From TMED8 sp038125725 (lineage in GTDB: Bacteria; Pseudomonadota; Alphaproteobacteria; Rhodospirillales; Casp-alpha2), in the NCBI GenBank assembly GCA_038125725.1, contig JAYPEK010000019.1:1-64000 (forward strand): 64,000 bases of DNA, read 5' to 3'. Shown here one piece after another: positions 1-10,964 of the stretch. A program made the position numbers and the translations under genes. The notes under the pieces are model-generated. The model was given only the letters and a program-made list of their open reading frames with translations, was not told where the DNA came from and searched no databases. Position 1 is the stretch's first letter. Each line of letters starts with the position of its first letter.

Positions 1-486
1 ATCCTCCCTTAGGCAATCACCTCAATACGTCCCATGGGCGCTGACGGGGAACAATGAAGTGTCAGCCGGTCACACGTAAATTCTAATCAAAGATGACTCC
101 TCCGACCTTCTCCAAAACCCCCTCAGATATACAAACGGCCCCTAATCAAAACAACCAACCTCACCCTGAGGGTCCCCCCATGCCTACCTCAGGAAAACTC
201 AAGACAATCATTCTCAGGAAATCAAAGGTGGTGACTAGAGTGGTCCTGAGGCGGACTCAGGGAGCGCCTGAGAGGCATTAGTTCGAATCCCAATGTGTCA
301 TTCGAACATGATCAGTTTGTCAGGTGTTTCTGAGATGGGTGTAAGTTGGCTTGAGGAGAGATGAGGGATTCACAAACTGGACCAATGATGCTACACAAGA
401 TGCTACTGAACCCGCCTGGAGATACCCTAAGGCTGCTTGAGAAAACCAAGGATTACTAAGGCTCAGGAGCAGAAAGACACAATCCC
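1..486. other. Atypical-composition left end, probably not native to this genome
   Basis: This stretch has much lower G+C than everything to its right and changes abruptly to GC-rich bacterial sequence near position 480-500. No convincing gene is present; the only short open frames lack ribosome sites and resemble nothing I recognise. It holds five CCTNAGG heptamers (7, 165, 187, 245, 426) and a tRNA-like box A/box B pair at 241-289. The rest of the window up to the SDR stop codon at 560 shows no gene. The simplest reading is a chimeric contig end or eukaryotic contamination. Confidence 0.6.
241..289 (+). repeat. tRNA-like / SINE-like internal Pol III promoter pair
   Basis: TGGTCCTGAGG at 241-251 matches the box A consensus TRGYNNARNNG except at one position. 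GTTCGAATC at 281-289 matches box B (GWTCRANNC) exactly. The 29-base spacing and the order fit a tRNA gene or a tRNA-derived SINE. The flanks do not fold into a good cloverleaf: the T arm has a mismatch and an enlarged loop. It is therefore not called a functional tRNA. A degenerate tRNA-derived retroelement from a eukaryote is the favoured reading. Confidence 0.3.
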
Positions 487-559
487 GCTCCCTCCGCCAT
501 TTCCATCCGCGTGAAACCACGCACGTTCATTCGCTCGCGCCAGCGCGCCCCCGAACGCC

Positions 560-1270
560 TCAGCCGAGGCCGGTGACCGGCAGAGCCGCGCCGTGCACGG
601 CACGCGCCTTTTCCGACGACAAGAACATGATCGCGTCCGCCAGCGCTTCCGGCGTCACCCAGCGCGACGGGTCGGCGTCCGGCATGGCTGCACGGTTCTG
701 GGGCGTATCGATGATGCTGGGCAGCACGCAATTGACGTTGATGCCCTGGTCGCGCAATTCCGCCGACATGCTTTCCGTCAGGCGGATGACGGTGCTTTTC
801 GACGCCAGGTAAGCGCCCATGTTGGGAAGGCCGCTCAAGGCCGCGGCGGCGCCTATGTTGACGATCTTGCCGCCGCCGGCTTCGATCATCCCCGGTACCA
901 CGGCGCGGCACATGTGCACCAGGGTACGTACGTTCATGTCGTTCATCTTTCGCCACATTTCGCCAGGCGTCTCGTGCACCGGCGGGCCCATGTCGAAACC
1001 GCCCGCGATGTTGCAGAGGACGTCAATGGCGCCAAAGGCATCGGTGACACCCGCCACTGCCGTTTCCACCGAGTCGCTATCCAGGAGGTCGACGGCAACG
1101 AGTTTGCGCGAGGCATCGTCGGCGCCATAAACACGCTCGAGGCCATCTACGGAAACATCGAACAGCGCCAAGTTGGCACCGGCTTCGGCAAACGCCATCG
1201 CGGCGGCGCGGCCCAGGTTTCCCGCGGCGCCGGTGATGGCAACGACCTTGTTTTCGAACGTCATCTGCAT
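560..1270 (-). CDS. SDR family NAD(P)-dependent oxidoreductase
   Basis: Classical short-chain dehydrogenase/reductase of 236 residues, the usual length. The Rossmann nucleotide-binding motif TGAAGNLG lies at residues 13-20, an N-x-A-G type motif near 87-90, and the catalytic pair YLASK gives Tyr154 and Lys158. The residue 13 before Tyr154, where the catalytic Ser usually sits, is Ala. The substrate cannot be told from sequence. It is divergent from the IclR regulator at 1413, with a perfect palindrome between them, so it may be that regulator's target. The ATG at 1264 (third codon) is an alternative start. Confidence 0.85.
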   Translation of the reverse strand: MQMTFENKVVAITGAAGNLGRAAAMAFAEAGANLALFDVSVDGLERVYGADDASRKLVAVDLLDSDSVETAVAGVTDAFGAIDVLCNIAGGFDMGPPVHETPGEMWRKMNDMNVRTLVHMCRAVVPGMIEAGGGKIVNIGAAAALSGLPNMGAYLASKSTVIRLTESMSAELRDQGINVNCVLPSIIDTPQNRAAMPDADPSRWVTPEALADAIMFLSSEKARAVHGAALPVTGLG

Positions 1271-1303
1271 TCCCTCACGATCTCAGCTCACTGCCGCGAG
1301 GGT

Positions 1304-1318
1304 GGAGAAGAATTCTCC
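1304..1318. promoter_or_regulatory. Perfect 15-bp palindrome, candidate IclR operator
   Basis: Arms GGAGAA and TTCTCC are separated by GAA in the 142-bp divergent gap between the SDR gene and the IclR gene. IclR-family proteins bind short palindromes of this size near their own and the adjacent divergent promoter. The assignment rests on position and symmetry only. Confidence 0.4.
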
Positions 1319-1412
1319 CATGTGCAACTCGTTCGTGGCCGGCCGGTGCTGGCGATTTGACAACAGCGTCACTCACCGACAGATTCCCTCGGCTTTGAAG
1401 CACAAGGAACTG

Positions 1413-2213
1413 ATGGCCATGGCGGACCCAAAAACCGGCGGCGGTCTGAAGACCGTCGACAAGGCGATACGCATTCTCGACGCCTTCTCGCATACCCGCC
1501 CGGAACTCTCGATCGGCGAGTTGAGCAAGGAACTGGACATCCACAAGAGCATCGTCTCGCGCCTCGTCAGCTCCCTCTGTCAGGGCCGTCTATTGGAGCA
1601 AGACCCGATCACGCGCAAGGTCCGCGTCGGCGTCGGCGCCTTCCGCCTGGGCTCCGTCTTCGCCAACCGGGAACATGTCGTGCGGCGGCTGCTACCCTTC
1701 CTCGGCACCCTGACGGCCCGCACCGATCAATCCACGCACGCGATGATTTTGGACGGTGCCCTGGGGCTCGTTGTCGCCACGGTCGACAGCCCGAACGCGC
1801 TCAGGGTCATTACCCGGGTCGGCGAGCATCGCCACCTGCATGCCACATCGGCCGGAAAAATCCTTCTGGCGTTCTCGCCGCCGCCGTTGCTCAAGGCCGT
1901 GGCCGCCAGCCCGGGGTTACTTGGCCTGACTCCGCAGACCATCACCGAGGTTGAAGTGCTGGAACGGCAACTGGAAGAAATCCAGTCCTCGCGCCTGGCG
2001 TGGAACATCGGTGAGAGCCAACCCGGCGTCGGCGGCATTGCCGCGCCGGTGCTGGACGACGGCGGCAACATCGTCGCCGCCATCGCCACGGTGTTCCCCA
2101 TGAACGTCGCCAGCGAGACCGAACAGCAGGCCTTCGCCAAGGAGACCCTGGTAATCAGCGAACGGATTTCGGAGCTGTTCCGTTCCGACGGCGGTCTGCG
2201 CTCGACGGCTTGA
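1413..2213 (+). CDS. IclR family transcriptional regulator
   Basis: A 266-residue regulator with an N-terminal winged helix-turn-helix (roughly residues 13-75, with the stretch SIGELSKELDIHKSIVSRL) followed by the IclR effector-binding domain (about 85-260). The ATG at 1413 follows AAGGAA at 1404-1409. An upstream in-frame extension to 1173 exists, but it overlaps the divergent SDR gene and has no family resemblance. IclR proteins commonly control small catabolic operons. The candidate target is the divergent SDR gene; the hydrogenase maturation gene converges from the other side with a 3-bp gap. Confidence 0.88.
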   Translation: MAMADPKTGGGLKTVDKAIRILDAFSHTRPELSIGELSKELDIHKSIVSRLVSSLCQGRLLEQDPITRKVRVGVGAFRLGSVFANREHVVRRLLPFLGTLTARTDQSTHAMILDGALGLVVATVDSPNALRVITRVGEHRHLHATSAGKILLAFSPPPLLKAVAASPGLLGLTPQTITEVEVLERQLEEIQSSRLAWNIGESQPGVGGIAAPVLDDGGNIVAAIATVFPMNVASETEQQAFAKETLVISERISELFRSDGGLRSTA

Positions 2214-2216
2214 ACC

Positions 2217-2681
2217 TCAGCCGCCCCCGAGCCGCAGCACGATCCGCCGGGCGACTTCATCGGCACCGACTGCCACCGCCGTCGTCAACTCCTCGCCGAA
2301 CCCGAACTCCACCCCTTCAATGCCATAGACCCACAGCGATCCGGGCAGACGCTCGAGCGCACCGGCCGTCGCCAGCGCTTCGGCGACGCCGAAAGCATGA
2401 CTGGTGTGAATGAACAGCTCGCGCGGGATTTCGGAGGCCAAGGCATCGAACTCGATCACCGTGCCGGCCTCGGCACCCGACTGGGTCGCATCGACGACGA
2501 TGACCCGCCCGCGACCCTCCCAGAGATCGATCAAGCGCGCACAGTCGCCGGCGACCTCTTCCGTTTCCAGGTTCTGGGGCGCCAGCGCCGCCAAGCGGTC
2601 GAGCACCACCGGCCCGGCGCCGTCGTCGCAGCGCATGCGGTTGCCGACGCCGATAACCAGCACCGGCTCAGTCGCGCTCAA
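2217..2681 (-). CDS. [NiFe] hydrogenase maturation protease (HyaD/HybD family)
   Basis: Endopeptidase of 154 residues that removes the C-terminal extension of the hydrogenase large subunit after nickel insertion. The motif GVGNRMRCDDGAG lies at residues 11-23, with Asp64 and His95 at the positions expected for nickel-sensing ligands. It is the last gene of the hydrogenase operon, and its start overlaps the end of the large-subunit gene by 14 bp, which suggests translational coupling. Its presumed substrate, the tail after D-P-C-x-x-C-x-x-H, is encoded immediately upstream. No hyp genes for Fe(CN)2CO assembly lie in this window. Confidence 0.9.
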   Translation of the reverse strand: MSATEPVLVIGVGNRMRCDDGAGPVVLDRLAALAPQNLETEEVAGDCARLIDLWEGRGRVIVVDATQSGAEAGTVIEFDALASEIPRELFIHTSHAFGVAEALATAGALERLPGSLWVYGIEGVEFGFGEELTTAVAVGADEVARRIVLRLGGG

Positions 2682-3978
2682 TGGTCAGCTTGAGGAAATG
2701 CGTTGCGCAGGAGATGCAGGGATCGTAGTTGCGGATGGTCTGTTCGCAGCGCCACTTAAGCGCCTCGTCCTCCATCTCCAGGTTGCCCGACACCACCGCC
2801 AGCAGGTCGTCCTCGATCTGCTTCTGATTCTGCGACGTGGGCGGCACGATGTTGGCGTGCTCGATGCGGCCCTCGGCGTCGAGGGCGTAGGTATGGAAAC
2901 AGATGCCCCGGGGCGCTTCGGTGCAGCCGTAGCCGCGTCCGGCGGAAATGGGGGTTTCGACGCTGGCGGCGGCGGGCGGCGCGTAGCCCTCGATCAGGCG
3001 CTTGGCTTCCTCGCAGGCGAAGTAGGTCTCGACCATGCGCACCAGGATGCTCTGATAGGGGTTGTTGACCTGGCGCTCGAGGCCGCAGTCCTCGGCCAGC
3101 GTCTTGGCCTCGCCGGAAAGTTGCTCGAAGTTGTTGTTATAGCGCGCGATGGGGCCGACCAGGTAAGGCGCGTCGCCGTTCTGGTAGAAGCCCTGCAGCG
3201 CGTTGGAATGGCGCACGTGTTCCTCGCCGAAATGGCGGTCGAACTCGTTGACCGCGATATCGACGCCCCGGTTGGAAACGATACGGCCCTCGTGAATGGC
3301 GTATTCGTCGGCATGGCGGAGCGAGACGCAGTGATAATCCTGCTCCAGCGCCGGGAAATCGAAGCCGGCGAAGGCCAGCGCCAGGTCCTTCGACGCCTGC
3401 ATGGCCCAGTCCAGCCTCGGCAGCAGCACGGCAAGCTTGTCCTCGTCGGGGAGCGCGTAGAAGCCGCCGACCTTCAGGTTGACCGGATGCACGGCGCGGC
3501 CGCCGACCACTTCCAGAATGTCGTTGCCGAGCTTCTTCACCTGCAGCGCGCTTTGCACCAGTTCCGGATTGTCGCGCGCGATCAGGAGCGCGTCATCGAG
3601 GCCGAGAAAGTCCGGCGCATGCAGCATCGCTGCGTGCAGCACGTGGCTCTCGACCCACTCGCCGCAATAGATCAGGCGGCGGAGATCGCGGAGCGGGCCG
3701 GTGACGGAGACACCGAGCGCGTCCTCCATCGCCTGCGAGGCGCCCATCATGTAGGCGATGGGGCAGATGCCGCAGATGCGCGCGGTAATATCGGGGGCCT
3801 CGCCGAACATGCGTCCGCGCAACAGCGCCTCGAAAAAGCGCGGCGGCTCGACGATGCGGAATTTGATGTCCTTGACCTCGCCCTCCTTGACCCGGACATA
3901 GAGCGCGCCCTCACCCTCGACCCGGGCGAGCGCATCGACCTTGATGGTGCGTGTGGCGGCGTCACTCATTGGCTTCAC
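2668..3978 (-). CDS. hyhL: [NiFe] hydrogenase large (alpha) subunit, group 3b type
   Basis: Catalytic subunit of 436 residues carrying the Ni-Fe centre. The L1 motif RICGIC gives Cys69 and Cys72; the L2 motif DPCISCATH at residues 419-427 gives Cys421 and Cys424 and is followed by a 9-residue tail to be cleaved. The His expected after the L1 cysteines is Tyr here, which I believe is common in this bacterial subgroup. GTG at 3978 overlaps the delta-subunit stop as GTGA and follows AAGGAGAG; ATG at 3969 is an alternative. Together with beta, gamma and delta subunits the enzyme should be a cytoplasmic bidirectional NAD(P)-linked hydrogenase (sulfhydrogenase-like). Confidence 0.92.
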   Translation of the reverse strand: MKPMSDAATRTIKVDALARVEGEGALYVRVKEGEVKDIKFRIVEPPRFFEALLRGRMFGEAPDITARICGICPIAYMMGASQAMEDALGVSVTGPLRDLRRLIYCGEWVESHVLHAAMLHAPDFLGLDDALLIARDNPELVQSALQVKKLGNDILEVVGGRAVHPVNLKVGGFYALPDEDKLAVLLPRLDWAMQASKDLALAFAGFDFPALEQDYHCVSLRHADEYAIHEGRIVSNRGVDIAVNEFDRHFGEEHVRHSNALQGFYQNGDAPYLVGPIARYNNNFEQLSGEAKTLAEDCGLERQVNNPYQSILVRMVETYFACEEAKRLIEGYAPPAAASVETPISAGRGYGCTEAPRGICFHTYALDAEGRIEHANIVPPTSQNQKQIEDDLLAVVSGNLEMEDEALKWRCEQTIRNYDPCISCATHFLKLTIERD

Positions 3979-4760
3979 TCATGGGCTTCGCTCTCCTTGC
4001 GGAACGGTTCGGCGGCGGCGGTGAAGCCGCGGAACAGGTCGCGCACCTGGCGCGGGCCCTGGCCGAGCTCGGCGCCGAACCATTGCGCCAGGCTCTGCGC
4101 GTTCGGCGTTTCCTTCGGCCCGAAACAGGCATAGCAGCCGCGACCCACCGACGGGCACAGGTTGCCGCAGCCCGCCTGCACCACTGGCCCCATGCAGGGC
4201 GTGCCCTTGGAGACCATGACGCAGACGGTGCCATGGCGCTTGCATTCGATGCATTGGCTGTAGTTCGGCACCACCGGCTTTCGAGCGTTCAGGTGGGCAT
4301 TGATCACTTCCAGCAATTGGTACTTGTCGATGGGGCAGCCGTGCAGCTCAAAATCCACCGGCACATGGTCCGAGATCGCCGTCGACTTGTTCAAGGTGTC
4401 GATATATTCGGGATGCGCGTAGACGGCGCGGGTCAGTTCTTCCACGTCCTGGAAATTGCGCAGCGCCTGGATACCGCCCGACGTGGCGCAGGCGCCGATG
4501 GTGATCAGCACTTTCGACTGGCGCCGCACCTTGTGGATGCGCTCGGCATCGTAGGGTGTGGAGATCGAGCCCTCCACCAGCGACACGTCGTAGGGCCCCT
4601 TGACCTCGGCCCGCGTGGCTTCCAGGAAATAGGCGATCTCGACGTTCTCGGCCACCGCCAGCAGTTCGTCCTCGCAATCCAGCAGGCTCAACTGGCAGCC
4701 GTCGCAGGACGAAAACTTCCAGACCGCCAGTTTCGGCCGGGCGCGTTTCGGTTTTGCCAT
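3975..4760 (-). CDS. hyhS: [NiFe] hydrogenase small (delta) subunit, group 3b type
   Basis: Iron-sulfur electron-transfer subunit of 261 residues. SSCDGC gives Cys19 and Cys22, GACA gives Cys91, and HGCP gives Cys142: the proximal [4Fe-4S] ligand set. Cys170, 173, 180, 189, 198, 202, 209 and 212 can supply two further clusters. There is no Tat signal or C-terminal membrane anchor, so the enzyme is soluble and cytoplasmic, as in group 3. It lies 1 bp after the gamma gene and overlaps the alpha gene by 4 bp. Confidence 0.92.
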   Translation of the reverse strand: MAKPKRARPKLAVWKFSSCDGCQLSLLDCEDELLAVAENVEIAYFLEATRAEVKGPYDVSLVEGSISTPYDAERIHKVRRQSKVLITIGACATSGGIQALRNFQDVEELTRAVYAHPEYIDTLNKSTAISDHVPVDFELHGCPIDKYQLLEVINAHLNARKPVVPNYSQCIECKRHGTVCVMVSKGTPCMGPVVQAGCGNLCPSVGRGCYACFGPKETPNAQSLAQWFGAELGQGPRQVRDLFRGFTAAAEPFRKESEAHE

Positions 4761-4761
4761 C

Positions 4762-5583
4762 TCAGAGCTCCCTCACGCTCATGTGCGCCGCCACCTCGGC
4801 ATGCGAGAACACCGGCCCGTCCTTGCAGACGAACCGGCCGCCGAACTGGCAATGGCCGCAATAGCCGACGGCGCATTTCATGCTGCGCTCCATCGACACA
4901 TAAATATCTTCCGACGCGACGCCGGCACGCCGGAGCCCCTGCACGGTGAAGTTCATCATGATCTCCGGGCCGCAGACCATGGCGATCGCATCCTCGGGCG
5001 AGAAGCTGGCGTAGTCGATCAACTTCGGCACCACGCCGATCTTACCCTGCCATCCGGCCTCGGCGCGGTCGACGGTGACGTCGACGTAGATGTCGAAGCG
5101 CGAGCGCCACTTGACCAGATCCTTCTCGAACAGGATGTCCTTCGGCGTACGCGCGCCATAGAGGATCGCCACCCGGCCGTAGTCCTGGCGGTTGGCGAGG
5201 ATGTGATAAATGCTCGGCCGCAAGGGCGCCAATCCGACGCCGCCGGCGATAATCAGAACGTCGTGGCCGCGTGCTTTTTCCACCGGCCAGGGCGCCCCGA
5301 AGGGCCCGCGCACGCCGACGTGATCGCCGGGCTTCAAGGCCATCAACCGGTCGGTGACGGTGCCAACGGCGCGGATGGTATGCACCAACGGCCCCTTCGC
5401 CGGATCGCCGCTGATCGAGATCGGCGCTTCGCCGGCACCGAAGACATAAAGCATGGTGAACTGGCCGGGCTGGAATTCAAAGGGCGCGCCGTCGTCGGCC
5501 TCCAACTCAAGCGTGAAGGTATCAGCAAGCTCGCGCCGGCGCCTGAGCACACGGAACGGTCGCGGGATCATCGGATCGAGCAT
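4762..5583 (-). CDS. hyhG: Hydrogenase gamma subunit: FAD/NAD(P)-binding reductase with [2Fe-2S] site
   Basis: Ferredoxin-NADP reductase-like subunit that passes electrons between NAD(P)H and the hydrogenase. An N-terminal FAD-binding barrel (about residues 5-105) precedes an NAD(P)-binding Rossmann domain (IIAGGVGLAP) and a C-terminal Cys cluster C-x4-C-x2-C-x7-C typical of dihydroorotate dehydrogenase electron-transfer subunits. ATG at 5583 gives 273 residues; ATG at 5571 is also possible. The only good ribosome site, AAGGAG just after the preceding stop at 5616, is about 25 bases away and sits before an ATA codon, so the true start is uncertain. The longer in-frame extension overlaps the upstream gene and is rejected. 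Confidence 0.85.
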   Translation of the reverse strand: MLDPMIPRPFRVLRRRRELADTFTLELEADDGAPFEFQPGQFTMLYVFGAGEAPISISGDPAKGPLVHTIRAVGTVTDRLMALKPGDHVGVRGPFGAPWPVEKARGHDVLIIAGGVGLAPLRPSIYHILANRQDYGRVAILYGARTPKDILFEKDLVKWRSRFDIYVDVTVDRAEAGWQGKIGVVPKLIDYASFSPEDAIAMVCGPEIMMNFTVQGLRRAGVASEDIYVSMERSMKCAVGYCGHCQFGGRFVCKDGPVFSHAEVAAHMSVREL

Positions 5584-6072
5584 GGCCTGGGCTTCGGGAA
5601 GTATGGCCTCTCTCCTTATTTCCTGGGCCCGTAGAGATCGAGCAGCCGAATGCGCGACGCCTGCATGCGCTCGGAAATGATCGGCAGGAAGCGCTTGAAC
5701 AGTTCGTAACCGAGCGAGTGGTCGGCCTCGCACTTGCCGCGCAGGCAGGTGGCGTCCATGGAAACCATGCGGCAGAGTTCCATGGCGCGCACGTCGAAGG
5801 ACCATTGATAGGGCGGCACCAGCCAGCTCCAACCGAACACCTCGCCTTCGTGCAAGGTCTCGATCAGCAGCGGATCATTGCCCGGCACCGGATATTCCAG
5901 CACCACCGAGCCGTGCCGGATAAGGAAGAACTTGTCCGCCGGCTGGCCCTCCCGCGCCACGTAGTCGCCGGCATCGAAACGATGGTTCATCGCGCAGCCG
6001 GCCAGGAGCTCGCGGTAGTCGTCGCTCCAATCGGCGAAGAACGGGTGTTCCTTCAGCAGTTTTCCAAGACCG

Positions 6073-7191
<1,119 letters not shown>

Positions 7192-7303
7192 GAGATTTTA
7201 CACTCCCGTCGTCGGTATTCAGGCCGTCCCCACAACCTAAAGACTAACCCGGCCGGCGCCCGGAATGTAAGTGAATTTTTTGCAATGCACAAAAAACCTG
7301 AGG
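7192..7303. promoter_or_regulatory. Promoter region of the hydrogenase operon; possible weak terminator of the upstream operon
   Basis: This 112-bp gap must hold the hydrogenase promoter. TTTTTTG at 7276-7282 and CAAAAAA at 7290-7296 form an AT-rich inverted repeat with a 7-base centre. On the minus strand, GAGG and CCTC around the PLP-gene stop form a 4-bp stem followed by TTTTTT, a weak candidate terminator. No FNR-type box (TTGAT-N4-ATCAA) was seen. Confidence 0.3.
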
Positions 7304-8775
<1,472 letters not shown>

Positions 8776-8779
<4 letters not shown>

Positions 8780-9726
8780 GATGCGTCCCCGTTCGTAGGC
8801 TTCCAGTTCCGCACCGCGCCTTTGGTTTCGGTGATCAGCCGATAGGTTTCGGGCTCGCGGTGCAGGGCGAAGTTGAAGATATTGTCCTGAATTTCACGGC
8901 AGCGGTCGAGGTCACAGGCGTAAACGATGACCTCATCGGCCAACGTTTCGCACTGGGCGACGATCTCGCCGGTGGGCGCGACGATGCAGGTGCCGCCGAT
9001 CAGGTCGCAGTCCTCCTCGCGCCCGGCCTTGGCGACACCAACCACCCAGGTGCCGTTCTGGTAGGCGCCGGCCTGCAAGACCAGATGGTTGTGGAAGTCC
9101 TGCAGATGGTCGTGTTCCGGCGCCGGTGGATAGTGCACCGGGGTATTGTAGCCAAGCACGACCATCTCCGCCGCCTGCAGGCCCAGCACCCGGAAGGTCT
9201 CGGGCCAGCGCCGATCGTTGCAGATGCACATGCCGAGCCGCCCACCGAAGGCCTCGAACACCTGAAAACCCAGGTTGCCGGGCTCGAAGTAGCGCTTTTC
9301 CAGGTGCTGGAAAGCGCGCCAGGGCTCGTGCTCCGAATGGCCGGGCAGATGAATCTTGCGGTACTTGCCGACGATGTCGCCCGATGGCGCCACCAGGATG
9401 GCGGTGTTGAAGTGATGGCCGTCGGGAGTGAGTTCGGCGTAGCCCAGCTTGAAACCGATGTCCAACTCACGCGCCAGGTCGAACAGCGGCTGCACCTCGG
9501 CGTTCGGCATCTGGCGTTCGAAGAAGGCATCGATCTCGGTCTGGTCCTCGAAATACCAGCGCGGGAAGAAGGTGGTCAGGGCCAACTCCGGAAACACCAC
9601 CAGGCCAGCGCCCTTCTGTTTGGCTTCGCGCATCATCGCCATCAGGCGGGCGACGGCGGAGGCGCGCGGCTCCGAGCGGGCGATGGGGCCCAGTTGGGCG
9701 GCGGCGACGGTGAGAATTCGGGACAT
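8776..9726 (-). CDS. N-carbamoyl-D-amino-acid hydrolase-like nitrilase-superfamily amidohydrolase
   Basis: A 316-residue carbon-nitrogen hydrolase. The catalytic triad is visible: Glu47 in FPELAL, Lys124 in YRKIHLPG, Cys169 in GMCICNDRRWPE. The last motif is characteristic of D-carbamoylases, which release CO2 and NH3 from N-carbamoyl amino acids. There is no signal peptide, so it is cytoplasmic. It lies 8 bp after the M20 gene and overlaps the PLP gene by 4 bp. The true substrate could be any ureido acid; beta-ureidopropionase-type activity is the main alternative. Confidence 0.85.
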
Positions 9727-9734
9727 CTGCGGAC

Positions 9735-10964
9735 TCAGCTTTCGGCAACGGACAGGACGGTTTGCAACAGGACATCGGCGCCGGCCTGAATCTCGGCGGG
9801 CGCGGTGTATTCACGGACGTTGTGGCTGATGCCGTCCCGGGAGGGAACGAACACCATGGCGGTCGGGCAATTGGGCGCGAACATCTGGGCGTCGTGGCCG
9901 GCGCCGGAAGGCATCCGCTGGACGCTATGGCCGAGTGCATCCGCCATTTCGGCGACGCGCGCGACCATATCCGGATCGAACTCCACGGGCTCGAAGCGGG
10001 CCAGCGTGCGCGCCGAAATCTCGACACCTTCCGAAGCCGCAAGGCTCTCGATTTCCGCGGCCATTGCCGCTTCCGCCTGTAGCAGCAGGCCTTCGTCGGT
10101 ATTGCGAAGATCCACCGTCACCTTGGCACGCCGGGCAATGACGTTGATCAGGTTGGGCTCCAGTTCGACGACACCGGACGTGCCGACCTGGTCACCGCCC
10201 ATGTCCTTGGCGATGCGCCTGGCCGCCACGGCGATGGCGGCGGCGACGTAGCCGGCATCGTGACGAAGCCGCATGGGCGTCGTGCCGGCATGGTTGGAGA
10301 CACCCCGGACCGTGTATTCCGTCCAGGAAATGCCCTGCACGCCGGTGACCGCGCCGATGGCGATTCCCGCCTCCTCCAGCACGGGCCCCTGTTCCACGTG
10401 CAACTCGAAGAAGGCCCGGGCGCGCATGGTGCCGGCCGGCACCGGCCCGGCGTAGCCGATGCGCGCCAGTTCATCGCCGACGGTGGCGCCGTCGATGCCG
10501 GCCGTCGCCAGGCAGGTGTCGAGATCGAGCGCGCCCTGGTGTACGCCACTGCCCATCATGTCGGGCGCGAAGCGGGCACCCTCCTCGTTGGTGAAGAAGC
10601 CGACAGCCAAGGGGTGCCTGGTGGTGACGGCGGCGTCGTTCAGGGTCTCGACCACCTCGAGCCCGGCGAGCACCCCCAGGTTGCCATCGTAAAGACCACC
10701 GGTGGCAACGGTGTCGATGTGCGATCCGATCATCACCGGCGCGCCGTCGTGGCGTCCCTTGCGTAGGCCGATGACGTTGCCGATGGCGTCGACGCTGACC
10801 TGCAGGCCGAGTTCCGCCATCCACCGGACCACCAGGTCGCGGCCTTGCTTATCGGCATCGCTGAGCGCCAGGCGGCAAACGCCGCCGCCTTCCAGCACGC
10901 CGACGCGGCCCAACTCCTCGATGCGGCGGATTAGCCGGTCGATGTTGATGCGGAGATTGTTCAC
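9735..10964 (-). CDS. M20-family Zn-dependent amidohydrolase (N-carbamoyl-L-amino-acid hydrolase / allantoate amidohydrolase type)
   Basis: Binuclear metallo-amidohydrolase of 409 residues. Metal-binding motifs are GSHIDTVATGG (His82), LYDGNLGVLAG (Asp93) and FTNEEGARF (Glu127/128), with ELHVEQGP further on. GTG at 10964 is preferred: it forms a GTGA overlap with the upstream stop and follows GGGAGGTGG. Substrate is undetermined: N-carbamoyl-L-amino acids, allantoate (which would complete the PuuE pathway encoded nearby), or a YgeY-like ureido substrate given the adjacent DpaL gene. Confidence 0.87.
   Translation of the reverse strand: MNNLRINIDRLIRRIEELGRVGVLEGGGVCRLALSDADKQGRDLVVRWMAELGLQVSVDAIGNVIGLRKGRHDGAPVMIGSHIDTVATGGLYDGNLGVLAGLEVVETLNDAAVTTRHPLAVGFFTNEEGARFAPDMMGSGVHQGALDLDTCLATAGIDGATVGDELARIGYAGPVPAGTMRARAFFELHVEQGPVLEEAGIAIGAVTGVQGISWTEYTVRGVSNHAGTTPMRLRHDAGYVAAAIAVAARRIAKDMGGDQVGTSGVVELEPNLINVIARRAKVTVDLRNTDEGLLLQAEAAMAAEIESLAASEGVEISARTLARFEPVEFDPDMVARVAEMADALGHSVQRMPSGAGHDAQMFAPNCPTAMVFVPSRDGISHNVREYTAPAEIQAGADVLLQTVLSVAES

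Noticed and set aside
232..300. A functional tRNA gene at the left end
   Set aside because: Box A and box B are present, but the acceptor, D and T arms do not pair properly and the T loop is enlarged; a degenerate tRNA-derived repeat fits better.
560..1270. Loss of the catalytic Ser in the first SDR as evidence of inactivity
   Set aside because: The Tyr and Lys are present, and some SDR subgroups carry other residues at the Ser position, so it is noted only as a variation.
1173..1412. N-terminal extension of the IclR regulator
   Set aside because: It overlaps the divergent SDR gene and lies before a good ribosome site at 1404-1409; the extension has no family similarity.
3767..3775. His-to-Tyr change after the hydrogenase L1 CGIC motif as an inactivating lesion
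   Set aside because: The four Ni-Fe cysteine ligands and the cleavable tail are intact, and the Tyr appears typical of this bacterial subgroup.
2410..4134. Long open frame opposite the hydrogenase large subunit
   Set aside because: A shadow of the conserved hydrogenase genes with low-complexity composition and no ribosome site.
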